Source of the DNA: an uncultured Nitrospira sp.
GTDB taxonomy: Bacteria > Nitrospirota > Nitrospiria > Nitrospirales > Nitrospiraceae
Direction: 5' to 3'
NCBI GenBank assembly: GCA_902500785.1
Contig: CABVRW010000007.1
Location: 1 to 64,000 of the forward strand
DNA: 64,000 nucleotides
In this document: piece after piece, positions 26,386 through 35,024 of the stretch
Numbering within the stretch: position 1 is the first letter of the stretch
Layout of the letters: the number at the start of each line of letters is the position of its first letter
Translations under genes and position numbers: made by a program
The notes under the pieces: generated by a model
Database searches by the model: none
Seen by the model: only the letters and a program-made list of their open reading frames with translations
What the model was told of the DNA's origin: nothing

Positions 26386-27093
26386 ATGAAGGAGTTTTTT
26401 GAGAAGGGGCTCCTCGACCCCTTGGAGTTGATGGCGCGGCAGGTGCTCGCGGTGTTGCCGAGCCTGTTGGCAATGTCGATCATTTTCTTCTCGGGATTGG
26501 TGGTCGCCTGGACCGCGAGTCAGGCGCTGGAGCGGTTGCTGCGAGTGGTCGGGCTGGATCGACTATTCGATCGATTGGGTGTTACCGGCGCACTGTTGCG
26601 CGGCGGAGTGAAGACCGATCCGTCGCGGCTGGTCGGGCAAGCAGCGTATTGGCTGGTCATGATTTTTGCCACCGTCGCAGCGCTGGGCGCGCTCAATCTC
26701 CAGCCGATCAACGATTTTGCGAAGTCGTTTCTGGCCTATGTGCCGCATCTCGTGACGGCGGGTCTGATTCTCGTCGCGGGCTGGCTGTTGTCCAACTTTG
26801 TCTCACAGGCGGTCCTCATCGCCGCAGTCAATGCGGGCCTGCCGCCGGCACGACTCGTGGCCACCTGTTCGCGTTGGGGCATTCAGCTATTGGCGGTGGC
26901 CATGGCGCTCGAACAGCTCGGTATCGCACAAAACATTGTCGTGGTGGGATTTGGGATTACACTGGGAGGTATTGTGTTGGCCGGAGCGCTCGCATTCGGG
27001 CTGGGCGCAAAAGATTTGGCCAAAGATTATCTCGAACGGGGGCTTTCGGTCCGTATGCGAGACGGGAAGCCCGATGACTTGCGTCATTTGTAA
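26386..27093 (+). CDS. Mechanosensitive-channel-like membrane protein (TM-helix repeat)
   Basis: This 235-residue protein has several hydrophobic helices: about 23-44, 87-110, 127-150, 163-182 and 183-210. They are arranged as the conserved TM-helix repeat seen in small-conductance channel proteins (YnaI/MscS relatives). The C-terminal beta domain of real MscS is missing, so it may be an auxiliary subunit or a channel on its own. The start has a strong GGAGGAGGG site. It follows the glycosyltransferase by 56 bases on the same strand, next to a probable compatible-solute pathway, which fits a role in turgor. Confidence 0.75.
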   Translation: MKEFFEKGLLDPLELMARQVLAVLPSLLAMSIIFFSGLVVAWTASQALERLLRVVGLDRLFDRLGVTGALLRGGVKTDPSRLVGQAAYWLVMIFATVAALGALNLQPINDFAKSFLAYVPHLVTAGLILVAGWLLSNFVSQAVLIAAVNAGLPPARLVATCSRWGIQLLAVAMALEQLGIAQNIVVVGFGITLGGIVLAGALAFGLGAKDLAKDYLERGLSVRMRDGKPDDLRHL

Positions 27094-27139
27094 CCAAGGA
27101 ACTCGCGATGAATCGACGCGGAGTGATAAAGGACATATC

Positions 27140-27364
27140 ATGAAGCACAACATCCCGGATGTCGATGGTGAGGCCAAAGCGCGTCGCTGGCTGGGTGGCG
27201 AAGCGGCCGTGCCACGCTATCCGCAACGGCGCCAGAGCCCATTTGTGTTCAATCGCTCGCTCGTGGGGCTCGTGGCGTTTGCCGTCGGACTGGGGTTTGT
27301 CGGCGGGATAGTGGCGGGGCTTCAATTTCGGCGGCGTCCCGCTGTTCTCTCGAAGGGGGAATGA
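27140..27364 (+). CDS. Small single-span membrane protein
   Basis: This 74-residue protein begins at an ATG with AAAGGA 6-8 bases upstream. It has a charged N-terminus (about residues 1-37, with ARRW and YPQRRQ) and one hydrophobic helix (LVGLVAFAVGLGFVGGIVAGL), and ends in a short basic tail. It lies 46 bases after the channel-like gene and could belong to the same transcript. I recognise no family. It may be an accessory subunit of the adjacent membrane protein, but that is a guess from position. Confidence 0.55.
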   Translation: MKHNIPDVDGEAKARRWLGGEAAVPRYPQRRQSPFVFNRSLVGLVAFAVGLGFVGGIVAGLQFRRRPAVLSKGE

Positions 27365-27422
27365 TGCGTCGGCCGATGCAATGTTGGCGTCGAGTGGTCC
27401 GAGAATGTCAACCGGCCGGCCG

Positions 27423-28253
27423 TCAGAGGGTCGGTAAGAGATCGATGAGGCTGCGGTTCCATCCGACGGGACCCACCCCTTCGGCGCGGGTGAGGTGGGG
27501 AAGCTGCACAGCCGGGTCGTAGGAGCCATCCGGCCTCTGGACGAGGATGGGGTGGTCTACGGCTTCCAGCATGGGGAGATCATTCAGGCTGTCTCCGATA
27601 CCAACGGTGGTCAGGATGTGCCCTTCTTGGTGCGCACGCCGTCTATACCATGTGATGAGTCGGCGGCTCGCAATTCCCTTATCGTTTCCTCCCATCAAGT
27701 GATAAAATCGGCCCCCTCGCGTGCAGCGCAGACCGTGAGCTGCCGCTGCCTCTAGCAGGCGGTTCCATTCAAATCCGTTCCCCTCCATGACAAAGGGTTC
27801 GTCGTACTCCCGTTGAGTGGCCAATTTGGTATCGGCCGACGACAGTCCCGTGAGTTCAGAGACGGCGTCGAGGGAGAGATCCCCGAATCCCTTCAAGCGG
27901 CAACCCAGCTCCCGTCCGATGTCTGTCAGCGCGGTCCTGAGCTTGGCATAGGGGATCCCGATCTCGACCATGTCATAGCCTCCGGAGGCTGTTGCCTGCT
28001 CCAAGGGAAAGGGAAAGTAGCCTTTCGGGATGAACAGCGCGCCGCCGTTTTCGACGATAAACGGATGGTGATTGTCCAAGCGAAGGCGAATCGGCTCCAT
28101 CTCAGAACGGGTCTTGCTCGAGACCAAGATCAGCGTCGCGCCTCGGCGCCGAATGGCCGACAGGGCGTCTGCTGCCGCTTCATAGGAATAGGTGGTAGCG
28201 TCGAGCAGACTGCCGTCGAGGTCTGTGAGGATGAGGATGCGGCCTGTCGTCAA
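27423..28253 (-). CDS. Mannosyl-3-phosphoglycerate phosphatase-type HAD phosphatase
   Basis: This 276-residue HAD-IIB enzyme starts at a TTG (28253) that has AAGGAG exactly 7 bases upstream; the frame extends to 28349 but that part is not protein-like. Motif I is LTDLDGSLLD (about residues 8-17), with the nucleophile and general acid Asp pair. Motif II is LVSSKTRSEM, motif III has a Lys near GGNDKGIASR, and motif IV is GIGDSLNDLPML. The layout matches E. coli YedP-type MPG phosphatase, which removes phosphate from mannosyl- or glucosyl-3-phosphoglycerate. With the glycosyltransferase at 25028 it would complete a two-step osmolyte pathway. Confidence 0.85.
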   Translation of the reverse strand: MTTGRILILTDLDGSLLDATTYSYEAAADALSAIRRRGATLILVSSKTRSEMEPIRLRLDNHHPFIVENGGALFIPKGYFPFPLEQATASGGYDMVEIGIPYAKLRTALTDIGRELGCRLKGFGDLSLDAVSELTGLSSADTKLATQREYDEPFVMEGNGFEWNRLLEAAAAHGLRCTRGGRFYHLMGGNDKGIASRRLITWYRRRAHQEGHILTTVGIGDSLNDLPMLEAVDHPILVQRPDGSYDPAVQLPHLTRAEGVGPVGWNRSLIDLLPTL

Positions 28254-28806
28254 TGAGCAACTCCTTGAGCACACAGTATACGGAACCCCCGGTTGCGGAT
28301 AAACACCATTCTGGATAGCCGTCACGGGGCTCTCTATCACAACCCCCACAGAGACTGCGTTTTACTACGGTTCCTAGGTTGTCGGATACCTCGGTTTCTA
28401 TGAGCGGACTTGTGCGTCCGTTGCAGAGAACCATTCGGGACTCCGTGGAGGAGCGGCGGGAGAGGTGAGGCCTGCAAACAGCCAGGCCCCTCAGGCCTGT
28501 GTCATAAGCGGCACAGGAAAATCCCTCAATCAAGATCGTACCGAATAATGCCGAAAAGGATAGACACATGGCGTTGTCAGATTCCCGAGCGATGACATAC
28601 GGGTCCATGGCACGCCTCTCTCGTCATCCGTGCATGATCGTTCAGAAGAGGACCATGTATTGGCCAAGACACTTCCCTTGCTTCTCCCTGAACGTTGTTG
28701 CTCTCTCAGGCGGTGGATAGCCCTTTCTGGCTCATCCCCCTGCCGGCTCAGTCGTGTGTGCGTAGCATAAGCGGGATAAAAGTCTGTAATTTTATAGGTT
28801 TATACT
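28254..28806. other. Intergenic region with small inverted repeats
   Basis: These 553 bases separate the divergent phosphatase gene and the giant TPR-repeat gene. There is a 7-bp inverted repeat (AGGCCTG at 28468-28474 and CAGGCCT at 28492-28498) and a short CTCC-GT-GGAG palindrome (28441-28450). No gene with a good start is seen, and no riboswitch class is recognised. The promoters of both flanking genes should lie here. Confidence 0.45.
28275..28303 (-). promoter_or_regulatory. Candidate promoter for the phosphoglycerate-sugar phosphatase
   Basis: On the minus strand TTTATC (28303-28298) and TATACT (28280-28275) are 17 bases apart. The -10 is 5 of 6 to consensus and the -35 weaker. A start near 28268 leaves a 15-base leader holding the AAGGAG site of the TTG-started gene. 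Confidence 0.4.
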
Positions 28807-31800
28807 GTGCGATCCGACAAGAAATCTTCCCTCAAATCCGATAAGAAATCCTCCCCGAAGGTCCAGAAGAAGGGGACCATCGGCTTCAACAAGAAGTCGG
28901 CGCTTCTCGAAGATGCGATTACACAAATGAACGCCGGCAAGTATGGTCGGGCGTCTTCCGCGTTGAAAGATCTGCTCGCCCTCGATCCGCTCAATACCGA
29001 AGCTCGGCGCCTATTCGCCACGCTCCATCTGCGGCTCGGCAGTCTCATGAGTGCCAGGACGGCGTTCGAATCGCTGGCTCTGGAAGCGATGGAGCGGCAG
29101 GATTACTGGCTGGCGGAGTCGCTCTTGCGGGAATACCTGACGGCGGGACCACGTTGTGTTCCTTTCTTGGAAATGCTGGGGCGTGTCTATGAAGACAAGG
29201 GCGACGTCATGGCGGCGGTGGCTGAGTACGGCAAGGCCGTCGAGGTCTTGCTGGAAGACCCGGACATCGATAATCCGAACCGACCCAGTGACCTCTTCGC
29301 ACGGATTCGCTCCATTGCCCCTGGGAGTCCGGTTGCCTTCCGCTTTGCAACCATGTTCGACACGGTGACCGGGCAGGTCTTGCAGGCGACGCCTCATCCT
29401 GCCGTAGTCGCGACCAAGAGCGAGACGCCTCCAGCCTCGGCATTGCCGGTTTCGCCTTCCGCTACGGACCCAACGGCGGCAATGCCATGGGAACAGGTGG
29501 AGACGACCTCGAGCGAGGTTTCCCTCGAACAAGACGCGCAGGTTTCGGCACCGGCGCAGTCGCCCGAGCCCATGGACTCAGGCGCGCGGCAGGACGATAC
29601 AGGGGGGGGAACGGAAGCCACACGGGAGGCAGACTCGTCCCCGGAGTTGAACGTTCAATTTCAAGCCGAGTCTTCATTGTCCGCGGTGACTCCGATGATT
29701 GAGGCGGTTCAGGTCACCAGTCAGAGTGAACCGCCTGCCATCGATTCGGTTCCTGCCCCGCTCGCAGACGCAGAAATACCTTCTGCGCCGACCGTCGAAG
29801 TGCTTTCTCTCACGAGTGAGGTGTCGGCACAAACCGGTAGCTGGCCGATTGCCGACGCACCGATGGGCCCGGCGCCCATGCCGTGGGACCAAATAGAAGA
29901 TGCCGCCACGGTGATTCTCCCGCGGGCGGAGGAGCCAGTGTCGATCCACGGGGACGTAGAAACGATGCCTTCCCCCGAAGAGGTCGAACTCCCGCCACCA
30001 GCGTCGGAGCCGATAGCTCCCCCGCTCCTGGTCCTCCCGCAGGCTAGTAGTCATCCGATCGCCGACCCGCCGGCAATCCACGCCCCGATGCCCTGGGACC
30101 AGGTTGAAGAGGCCACGAACCCCATGACGCCAGCCGCCGAGACAGTGTTGGAGGTGGGAACGGTCGAGGTCGGCCAGGCGAGCGAGTCTCCGGCAGCGAA
30201 GCAAGTGCTCGATACAGGGTCGATAACGGAGCCACCCCCCGTAGCACGCCCTTCCGAAACCACCTCGTCGGGACTCACGTGGGAGGAAATTCTCGCGGCG
30301 GTGTCGGCCATGCAATCATCCACGGTGTCTCCTCAGACGCTTTCAAGCGGGGGGCAAGACCTTGATCCTGGGGAGTTGGCCGAAACCCGCCTGGTTCCTC
30401 CGGATTCTATAGAGACAGGGTCACCGCTGTGTGAGGCTACGGTGTCGGACGCTCTGTCTGATCTCGCCGGTACGGCACCATCCCTGTCGGCTCCCATGCC
30501 ATGGGAGCAAATCGAAGTTGACGACGTCACGATTCCGCGCCAAGAACCTGAGCCTGATTTCGGTCCAGTCCCTGCCGCGGTTGTCGTGGATGCGCAGGAT
30601 TCCACAGTAGTCATGCCCGTTGTGCCCGAGGCGCCTGAGGCAACGGCTGCTGCAGAATCTCCTGCAGCTGACACGGTGGCCGATCGTTCTGTAGAGATGA
30701 ACGCCACTGCCGTCTCGGAATTCCGCATTCTCTCTCCAGATGCTCCCATCCACGCGCGCCGACATTCCAGTCATATTCCCGTGGAAGCGTACAACATAGC
30801 CGAGGAGTCGACCCCGGCCGCCGTGCCTGAGCCCGAACAACCGGCCGGAATCACGACCGATCATCCTGTGGAGCTTCCGTTGCGCCTGGCCGACAGTGAA
30901 TCGGTCGCGACCACAACTTCGGTTGGGCCATCTCCTGCTTCGGTCGAACCAGTTACGGATTTCGCGATTGCCGACGACAACGATGTGCCGTCGCCGGCGT
31001 TGAAAGAGGGCGGCCAAGCGGAGAGTCAGGTCCCTATCAGCGAGTCCGTAGTGGTCGTGTCCTCGGATCCATCTCCTCTGATGGACCAGCCTGCGGAGGC
31101 TATCTCCCCGCAGCAGGTCAAGACGCAGTCAGTACCAGAGGCGGTAGCGGAGGGCCTTGCCCCGGTGGTCGAGCCATCGCTCATCGATGATCAGCCGGTT
31201 GCACTATTGTCACCGACTGCTCTCGATGCCGCACCTGTACTGGAGTCGGAGATGGCGCTGGTGGATCCAGAGCTCTCCTCGGCGTCAACTGGCGAGGCCT
31301 ATGACGCTGGCGATGTTCCGATGGGTGAACCCGTTGTTCCCCCGCTGGAGGCATCGTTCACCCCGGCAGTCGCCTCTCCGCAGCCGGCTTCTCCGTCGAG
31401 CAGTGCGTCAGTGGAAGAACCGGTATTACCCACGGTTGAGGCGGCGCAGGATCAGGAGGCGGTCCCGGCAAGAGATCTTGTGGAGGTACCAGCTGACTCT
31501 CCAGCTTCTCCCGAAGAACCGGCGACAATCCTAGGGACCTCGGCTGCTCCTGCTTCCGACGCGAGTGGGGGGCTGCGAATTCTGTGGGATGACTCGTCGT
31601 CAAAGCCTACCCCAAGCGTCTCCACTGGAAACATGCTGACACGCTGGCTCAGAAAGCCGGCGGATATCGTTCCTGCTGAAGCAGGCGAGGCGAGTTCCTC
31701 GATGACGGTTCCAGCTGAACCGCCGGCACCTCTCCCCTCGTGGCCTGTTGAGCGACAGGAGGCCGCGGTCGTCGTGACGGACCGTCCTCTCGATCCACCG

Positions 31801-33315
31801 GAGCGTTCTGCGCCTCTGTCCATGGAAGCGCCTGTCGATCGCCCTCAACCGAGCCGGCCTGCCGTGGCCCCTGCGTGGCGTCAAGTCGGGGAGGCGATCG
31901 CTTCGCTTCTCGGTGCCGGGGTGTCGACGACGCGCTCGCTGGTCGTCTTGCTTCTGGCATTGGTCGGGCTCGCGCTGGTCCTGAGCGCCGGGGCGGTCTG
32001 TGCAGTGGCATTGACCTGGCTGGTTCTAGAGGAGCAACCCAGTGCGGCGTATCGCAACGTGACGTCGGTTCCACAACATACCTTGGAGGATTCCAGCAAG
32101 AATGGATACTTCCTCCTTCTTGGATTCGGTGCTCCGGCGACCCAAGACCCAGTGCAGGCCGGGATGGACCGACGGGCCGAGGGTGCCGATCGTGTGTTTG
32201 CCCACACCTGCCTGACCGGAGACGGACAGGCGTCCGGTGGTGAACAGAGTGCATCGGCTGAAACGGTGGGCAAGTGGATGAAGACCTCCGATCCGGCGGC
32301 GCAGATGCGCGTGGAAGCGACTGGCGTGAAGGCGTGGGTGGCGCAGGCCGAGGTCAGTATGGGCCGATACCGGCAGTGGCTGGCCAAGCCTTTTGAAGAC
32401 TGGGGGTACGGGCAATCCATCACTCCCAACTGCGGCCTGATTCTTTCAGCCCATCGACTGTATGTCGCGGAGGGGTTCGCGCAGGATGTCGACGCGGGAG
32501 TCGCGCGGCTTGAATCCGATCTCACAGCATGGCGGACGGTGTTGGGACAGGCCAAGACGCTGTCAGTGAAAATGCTGGCCAGTACTGCGATGAATGACGA
32601 CGTCAGGGTGGTGGGAGGGCTCTTGTTGCGGCCTGAACTCGACGAGCGATTCGTGAGCCGCTTGGCCAAACTCGCGCGGCCGCTTGAACAGGCTGAACAG
32701 TCGGTCCGTTGGCCGATGCAGAGCCAGTTCGTGTTGGCCACCAAGACGTTGGAGGAGACGATGAGTGAAGGCGGTGGTGAGGATCGCCCATTGTATGGCT
32801 CACTCCTAGCGGCGCTGCCGTTGCCGAAGCAGCGTCGGTTCAATGCCTATGCGCAATATTATGAGGCCGCCGGAAAGGCCGCCGGGGAAGGTCGGTATGC
32901 AGACTTGCCCAAGCAGTCTCAGTTTGTGCACGCTCCGCCCTATGGTCTGGGGGACATAGTTGTAAATCCTATTGAGAGCCTGGTCGGGGTTGCTCCCCTT
33001 CCGACATGGGAAACGTACGCGGGTCGAGTGTTGGAGACGGATGCACGCTTGCGGCTGGCGTCCCTGCAGGCCTGGTTGCGCCGGACTCCGCCGGAACAGG
33101 ATCTGCTCACCAGGATTGCCAAGGCCGGGCAAGGCGTCTACGATCCCTTCACGGGTTTCCCGATGCTCGTGAATATGAAGAAGGGCGTCCTCTATAGTGT
33201 CGGCCAGGACCTGAAGGACAATGAAGCGCAGGACCGGTTCGATCTCGTGGCGCCGATCCCTTCGTCCGCATGGGTGGAGGGCAAACGACCTGACGACGTG
33301 GACAAACTCAAATAA
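28807..33315 (+). CDS. Giant TPR / low-complexity / transmembrane protein of unknown function
   Basis: This 1502-residue protein begins at a GTG with only a weak TAGG 8 bases upstream. A lysine-rich tip (KKSSLKSDKKSSPK) leads into a TPR-like helical region (about 30-150). A very long Pro/Ala/Glu/Val-rich segment (about 200-1010) follows, with four copies of PMPW[ED]Q[IV]E at residues 226, 358, 428 and 564 (the first is AMPWEQVE). One transmembrane helix (about 1043-1070) precedes a C-terminal globular domain (about 1080-1502) rich in Trp/Tyr/Arg pairs. No enzyme motif is seen. The layout suggests an envelope-spanning scaffold, with TPR on one side and the C-terminal domain on the other. The gene is a single, long unit. 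Confidence 0.8.
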   Translation: MRSDKKSSLKSDKKSSPKVQKKGTIGFNKKSALLEDAITQMNAGKYGRASSALKDLLALDPLNTEARRLFATLHLRLGSLMSARTAFESLALEAMERQDYWLAESLLREYLTAGPRCVPFLEMLGRVYEDKGDVMAAVAEYGKAVEVLLEDPDIDNPNRPSDLFARIRSIAPGSPVAFRFATMFDTVTGQVLQATPHPAVVATKSETPPASALPVSPSATDPTAAMPWEQVETTSSEVSLEQDAQVSAPAQSPEPMDSGARQDDTGGGTEATREADSSPELNVQFQAESSLSAVTPMIEAVQVTSQSEPPAIDSVPAPLADAEIPSAPTVEVLSLTSEVSAQTGSWPIADAPMGPAPMPWDQIEDAATVILPRAEEPVSIHGDVETMPSPEEVELPPPASEPIAPPLLVLPQASSHPIADPPAIHAPMPWDQVEEATNPMTPAAETVLEVGTVEVGQASESPAAKQVLDTGSITEPPPVARPSETTSSGLTWEEILAAVSAMQSSTVSPQTLSSGGQDLDPGELAETRLVPPDSIETGSPLCEATVSDALSDLAGTAPSLSAPMPWEQIEVDDVTIPRQEPEPDFGPVPAAVVVDAQDSTVVMPVVPEAPEATAAAESPAADTVADRSVEMNATAVSEFRILSPDAPIHARRHSSHIPVEAYNIAEESTPAAVPEPEQPAGITTDHPVELPLRLADSESVATTTSVGPSPASVEPVTDFAIADDNDVPSPALKEGGQAESQVPISESVVVVSSDPSPLMDQPAEAISPQQVKTQSVPEAVAEGLAPVVEPSLIDDQPVALLSPTALDAAPVLESEMALVDPELSSASTGEAYDAGDVPMGEPVVPPLEASFTPAVASPQPASPSSSASVEEPVLPTVEAAQDQEAVPARDLVEVPADSPASPEEPATILGTSAAPASDASGGLRILWDDSSSKPTPSVSTGNMLTRWLRKPADIVPAEAGEASSSMTVPAEPPAPLPSWPVERQEAAVVVTDRPLDPPERSAPLSMEAPVDRPQPSRPAVAPAWRQVGEAIASLLGAGVSTTRSLVVLLLALVGLALVLSAGAVCAVALTWLVLEEQPSAAYRNVTSVPQHTLEDSSKNGYFLLLGFGAPATQDPVQAGMDRRAEGADRVFAHTCLTGDGQASGGEQSASAETVGKWMKTSDPAAQMRVEATGVKAWVAQAEVSMGRYRQWLAKPFEDWGYGQSITPNCGLILSAHRLYVAEGFAQDVDAGVARLESDLTAWRTVLGQAKTLSVKMLASTAMNDDVRVVGGLLLRPELDERFVSRLAKLARPLEQAEQSVRWPMQSQFVLATKTLEETMSEGGGEDRPLYGSLLAALPLPKQRRFNAYAQYYEAAGKAAGEGRYADLPKQSQFVHAPPYGLGDIVVNPIESLVGVAPLPTWETYAGRVLETDARLRLASLQAWLRRTPPEQDLLTRIAKAGQGVYDPFTGFPMLVNMKKGVLYSVGQDLKDNEAQDRFDLVAPIPSSAWVEGKRPDDVDKLK

Positions 33316-33502
33316 GCCCTCGCTCTCAGCCTTCCCTCATCTACGATTGAACCCCTGCCGAATCGAACGCTCCGTCCCCGAGAGTCTCGGGTGGCGCTAT
33401 CTGAGCCCCTGACCGTGCACTTCAATTCAGTCAACCGAACAGGGTCTGGTGCGTTTTCTCCTGCCAGGGGATGGTTCACAGTTTCCTCGGAGGAGAGAGT
33501 CT

Positions 33503-33757
33503 ATGAGTACCTGCCCACAGGTGGAGTTGTGGAGTGAGAGGGTGTGCAGGAGTGCCGAGGGCTTGGCGGGTGGTCACTTGATTTCAGGGTGGTTCGAGTC
33601 GACAATCACAGGGATTTCGATTGCTTTCGGGCTGAACGTGCAGTCGCCATCAGGAGTGCTCAATGCGGGCCTTGCCATAGGCAGGGCCCCGTTTTCAGCG
33701 CTTCCTCTGGTTGTCCTGTCGTCGGTCACCGGATGCAAGTCGGGTAGGCAGGGATGA
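33503..33757 (+). CDS. Possible small protein translationally coupled to the sigma gene
   Basis: This frame of 84 residues starts at an ATG with GGAGGAGAG 5-8 bases upstream and ends with a 4-base ATGA overlap with the sigma-factor start at 33754. It has a few cysteines and a hydrophobic middle (about residues 32-75), and no family is recognised. The good ribosome site and the coupling geometry argue that it is real; the amino acid pattern itself is not convincing. It could also be a leader peptide for the operon. Confidence 0.4.
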   Translation: MSTCPQVELWSERVCRSAEGLAGGHLISGWFESTITGISIAFGLNVQSPSGVLNAGLAIGRAPFSALPLVVLSSVTGCKSGRQG

Positions 33758-34371
33758 GCGGCTGGCATTCCCAGATCGCCATAGATGGGCAGCCAGGCAG
33801 TTGTTGTCTGGGTGAGAGGGTGGGATCACTGGATCGAACCCAGGCATTGGATCGGTTCCTGGCCGGGATTGAGCGGCGCGCATTCCGCATGGCACATATT
33901 GCCACGGGGAATGAGGATGAGGCGCTGGATCTGGTGCAGGATGCCATGTTGAAACTTGCCCAAAAGTACGGCGAGAGGGACGAAGGTGAATGGGGACCGC
34001 TGTTCCATTGTATTCTGCAGAGCCGAATTCGAGACTGGTACCGACGGGAGAGGGTGCGGAATCGCCTGCGGCAATTTTTCCACGGTTCCCAGGATGAAGA
34101 GGAGAGGGAGGATCCGCTGGAGCAAATCGCCGATGCGACCGCCGTAGCGCCGGACGAGGAGGTCCAACGCAAGCGTGCCTGTTTGGCGCTTGATGTCGCG
34201 TTGCGCGCCTTGCCGTTACGGCAACAGCAGGCCGTTCTCTTGCGTATCTGGGAAGACCTGGATGTGGCACAAACAGCTCGTACTATGGGCTGTTCGGAGG
34301 GGAGCGTCAAAACGCATTTGTTCCGGGCCCTGCACGTGCTGCGAAAGCGGCTGGGGGAGCATTGGCCATGA
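33754..34371 (+). CDS. ECF-type RNA polymerase sigma factor
   Basis: This 205-residue sigma-70 family protein has region 2 at about residues 35-105 (AFRMAHIATGNEDEALDLVQDAML, typical RpoE style) and region 4 at about 145-200 (LRALPLRQQQAVLLRIWEDLDVAQTARTMGCSEGSVKTHL). It starts with a 4-base overlap with the small frame upstream and ends with a 4-base overlap with the DUF3619-like gene. The first 25 residues have no sigma-factor similarity, so a later start is possible. The operon order sigma, DUF3619, small protein, DUF3106 is also known in proteobacteria. Confidence 0.9.
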   Translation: MSGWHSQIAIDGQPGSCCLGERVGSLDRTQALDRFLAGIERRAFRMAHIATGNEDEALDLVQDAMLKLAQKYGERDEGEWGPLFHCILQSRIRDWYRRERVRNRLRQFFHGSQDEEEREDPLEQIADATAVAPDEEVQRKRACLALDVALRALPLRQQQAVLLRIWEDLDVAQTARTMGCSEGSVKTHLFRALHVLRKRLGEHWP

Positions 34372-34727
34372 AGGACCAATCGGACGAGCACCTGGATCGG
34401 CTGGCGGCGGGGTGGAAACGTCTGCTCAATGACAGTGTTCGGGATCTCGATCAGAAGACAGTGCTGTCGTTGCAACGCGCCAGGCTGAATGTGTTGGACG
34501 CGGCATCGCGGCGGCGGCAGCCCTGGATTCGATGGGCCGGAGGTGTGGCGCTGGCCTCCATGGCCGTGCTGGCGGTCACCCTATGGTTGTGGCCATCCAA
34601 CGGCGTCACTCACTCCCATCTCCTCCTCGAAGATCTCGAATTGGTGCGATCGCCGGAGAATATCGAACTATCGGAAGACCTTGAATTTTACGACTGGCTG
34701 GCTGATGGGACCACCACGACCGGCTAG
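34368..34727 (+). CDS. DUF3619-like membrane protein, candidate anti-sigma factor
   Basis: This 119-residue protein starts at an ATG overlapping the sigma stop. An N-terminal amphipathic helix (DEHLDRLAAGWKRLLNDS and the following DLDQKTVLSL) is followed by a basic stretch and one membrane helix (about 55-73, GGVALASMAVLAVTLWLW). The periplasmic tail is acidic and short. The length and order match DUF3619 proteins that follow ECF sigma genes and are thought to act as membrane-bound anti-sigma factors. Direct evidence for that role is lacking here. Confidence 0.75.
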   Translation: MKDQSDEHLDRLAAGWKRLLNDSVRDLDQKTVLSLQRARLNVLDAASRRRQPWIRWAGGVALASMAVLAVTLWLWPSNGVTHSHLLLEDLELVRSPENIELSEDLEFYDWLADGTTTTG

Positions 34728-34884
34728 GCGAGGACTGTTGTTCGGCTTCTGTCTGGTTGCCTCGCTCGCACAGGGAGCTCCGGAGCCGGCGCCGCGTCCG
34801 GAAGTGGTCGATGCCGAGTTCCTCGACTTCCTGGGGTCTTGGGGGACTGATGCCGGCCGTTGGGTGGATCCGTTCACAATGTGA
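34705..34884 (+). CDS. Small exported protein in the sigma operon
   Basis: This 59-residue frame starts inside the end of the DUF3619-like gene (23-base overlap). It has a basic start (MGPPRPARR), a short hydrophobic signal segment ending in SLAQGA, and a mature part with EFLDFLGSWG. In related operons of proteobacteria a similar small exported protein sits between DUF3619 and DUF3106. The family is not recognised beyond that position. Confidence 0.5.
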   Translation: MGPPRPARRGLLFGFCLVASLAQGAPEPAPRPEVVDAEFLDFLGSWGTDAGRWVDPFTM

Positions 34885-35024
34885 GGATATGCCGCCGGAC
34901 TCCCATCCGGAATCCATAATGGATACCTCCCGACCGGGCGCGAGTGCTCGTACGCCGTCCAGAGGGAGTGAGCCGAATGACTATCAGGCACACCACGTGA
35001 TCCGATAAGGAAGCAGGCCGGCCC

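Noticed and set aside
28254-28806. Riboswitch (for example c-di-GMP) upstream of the giant gene
   Set aside because: The 553-base gap has small inverted repeats but none of the conserved cores of c-di-GMP, glycine, cobalamin or similar classes.
29674-31017. Several Arg/Gly-rich minus-strand frames in the giant gene
   Set aside because: They are antisense to the Pro/Ala/Glu-rich linker of the plus-strand protein and reflect its codon pattern only.
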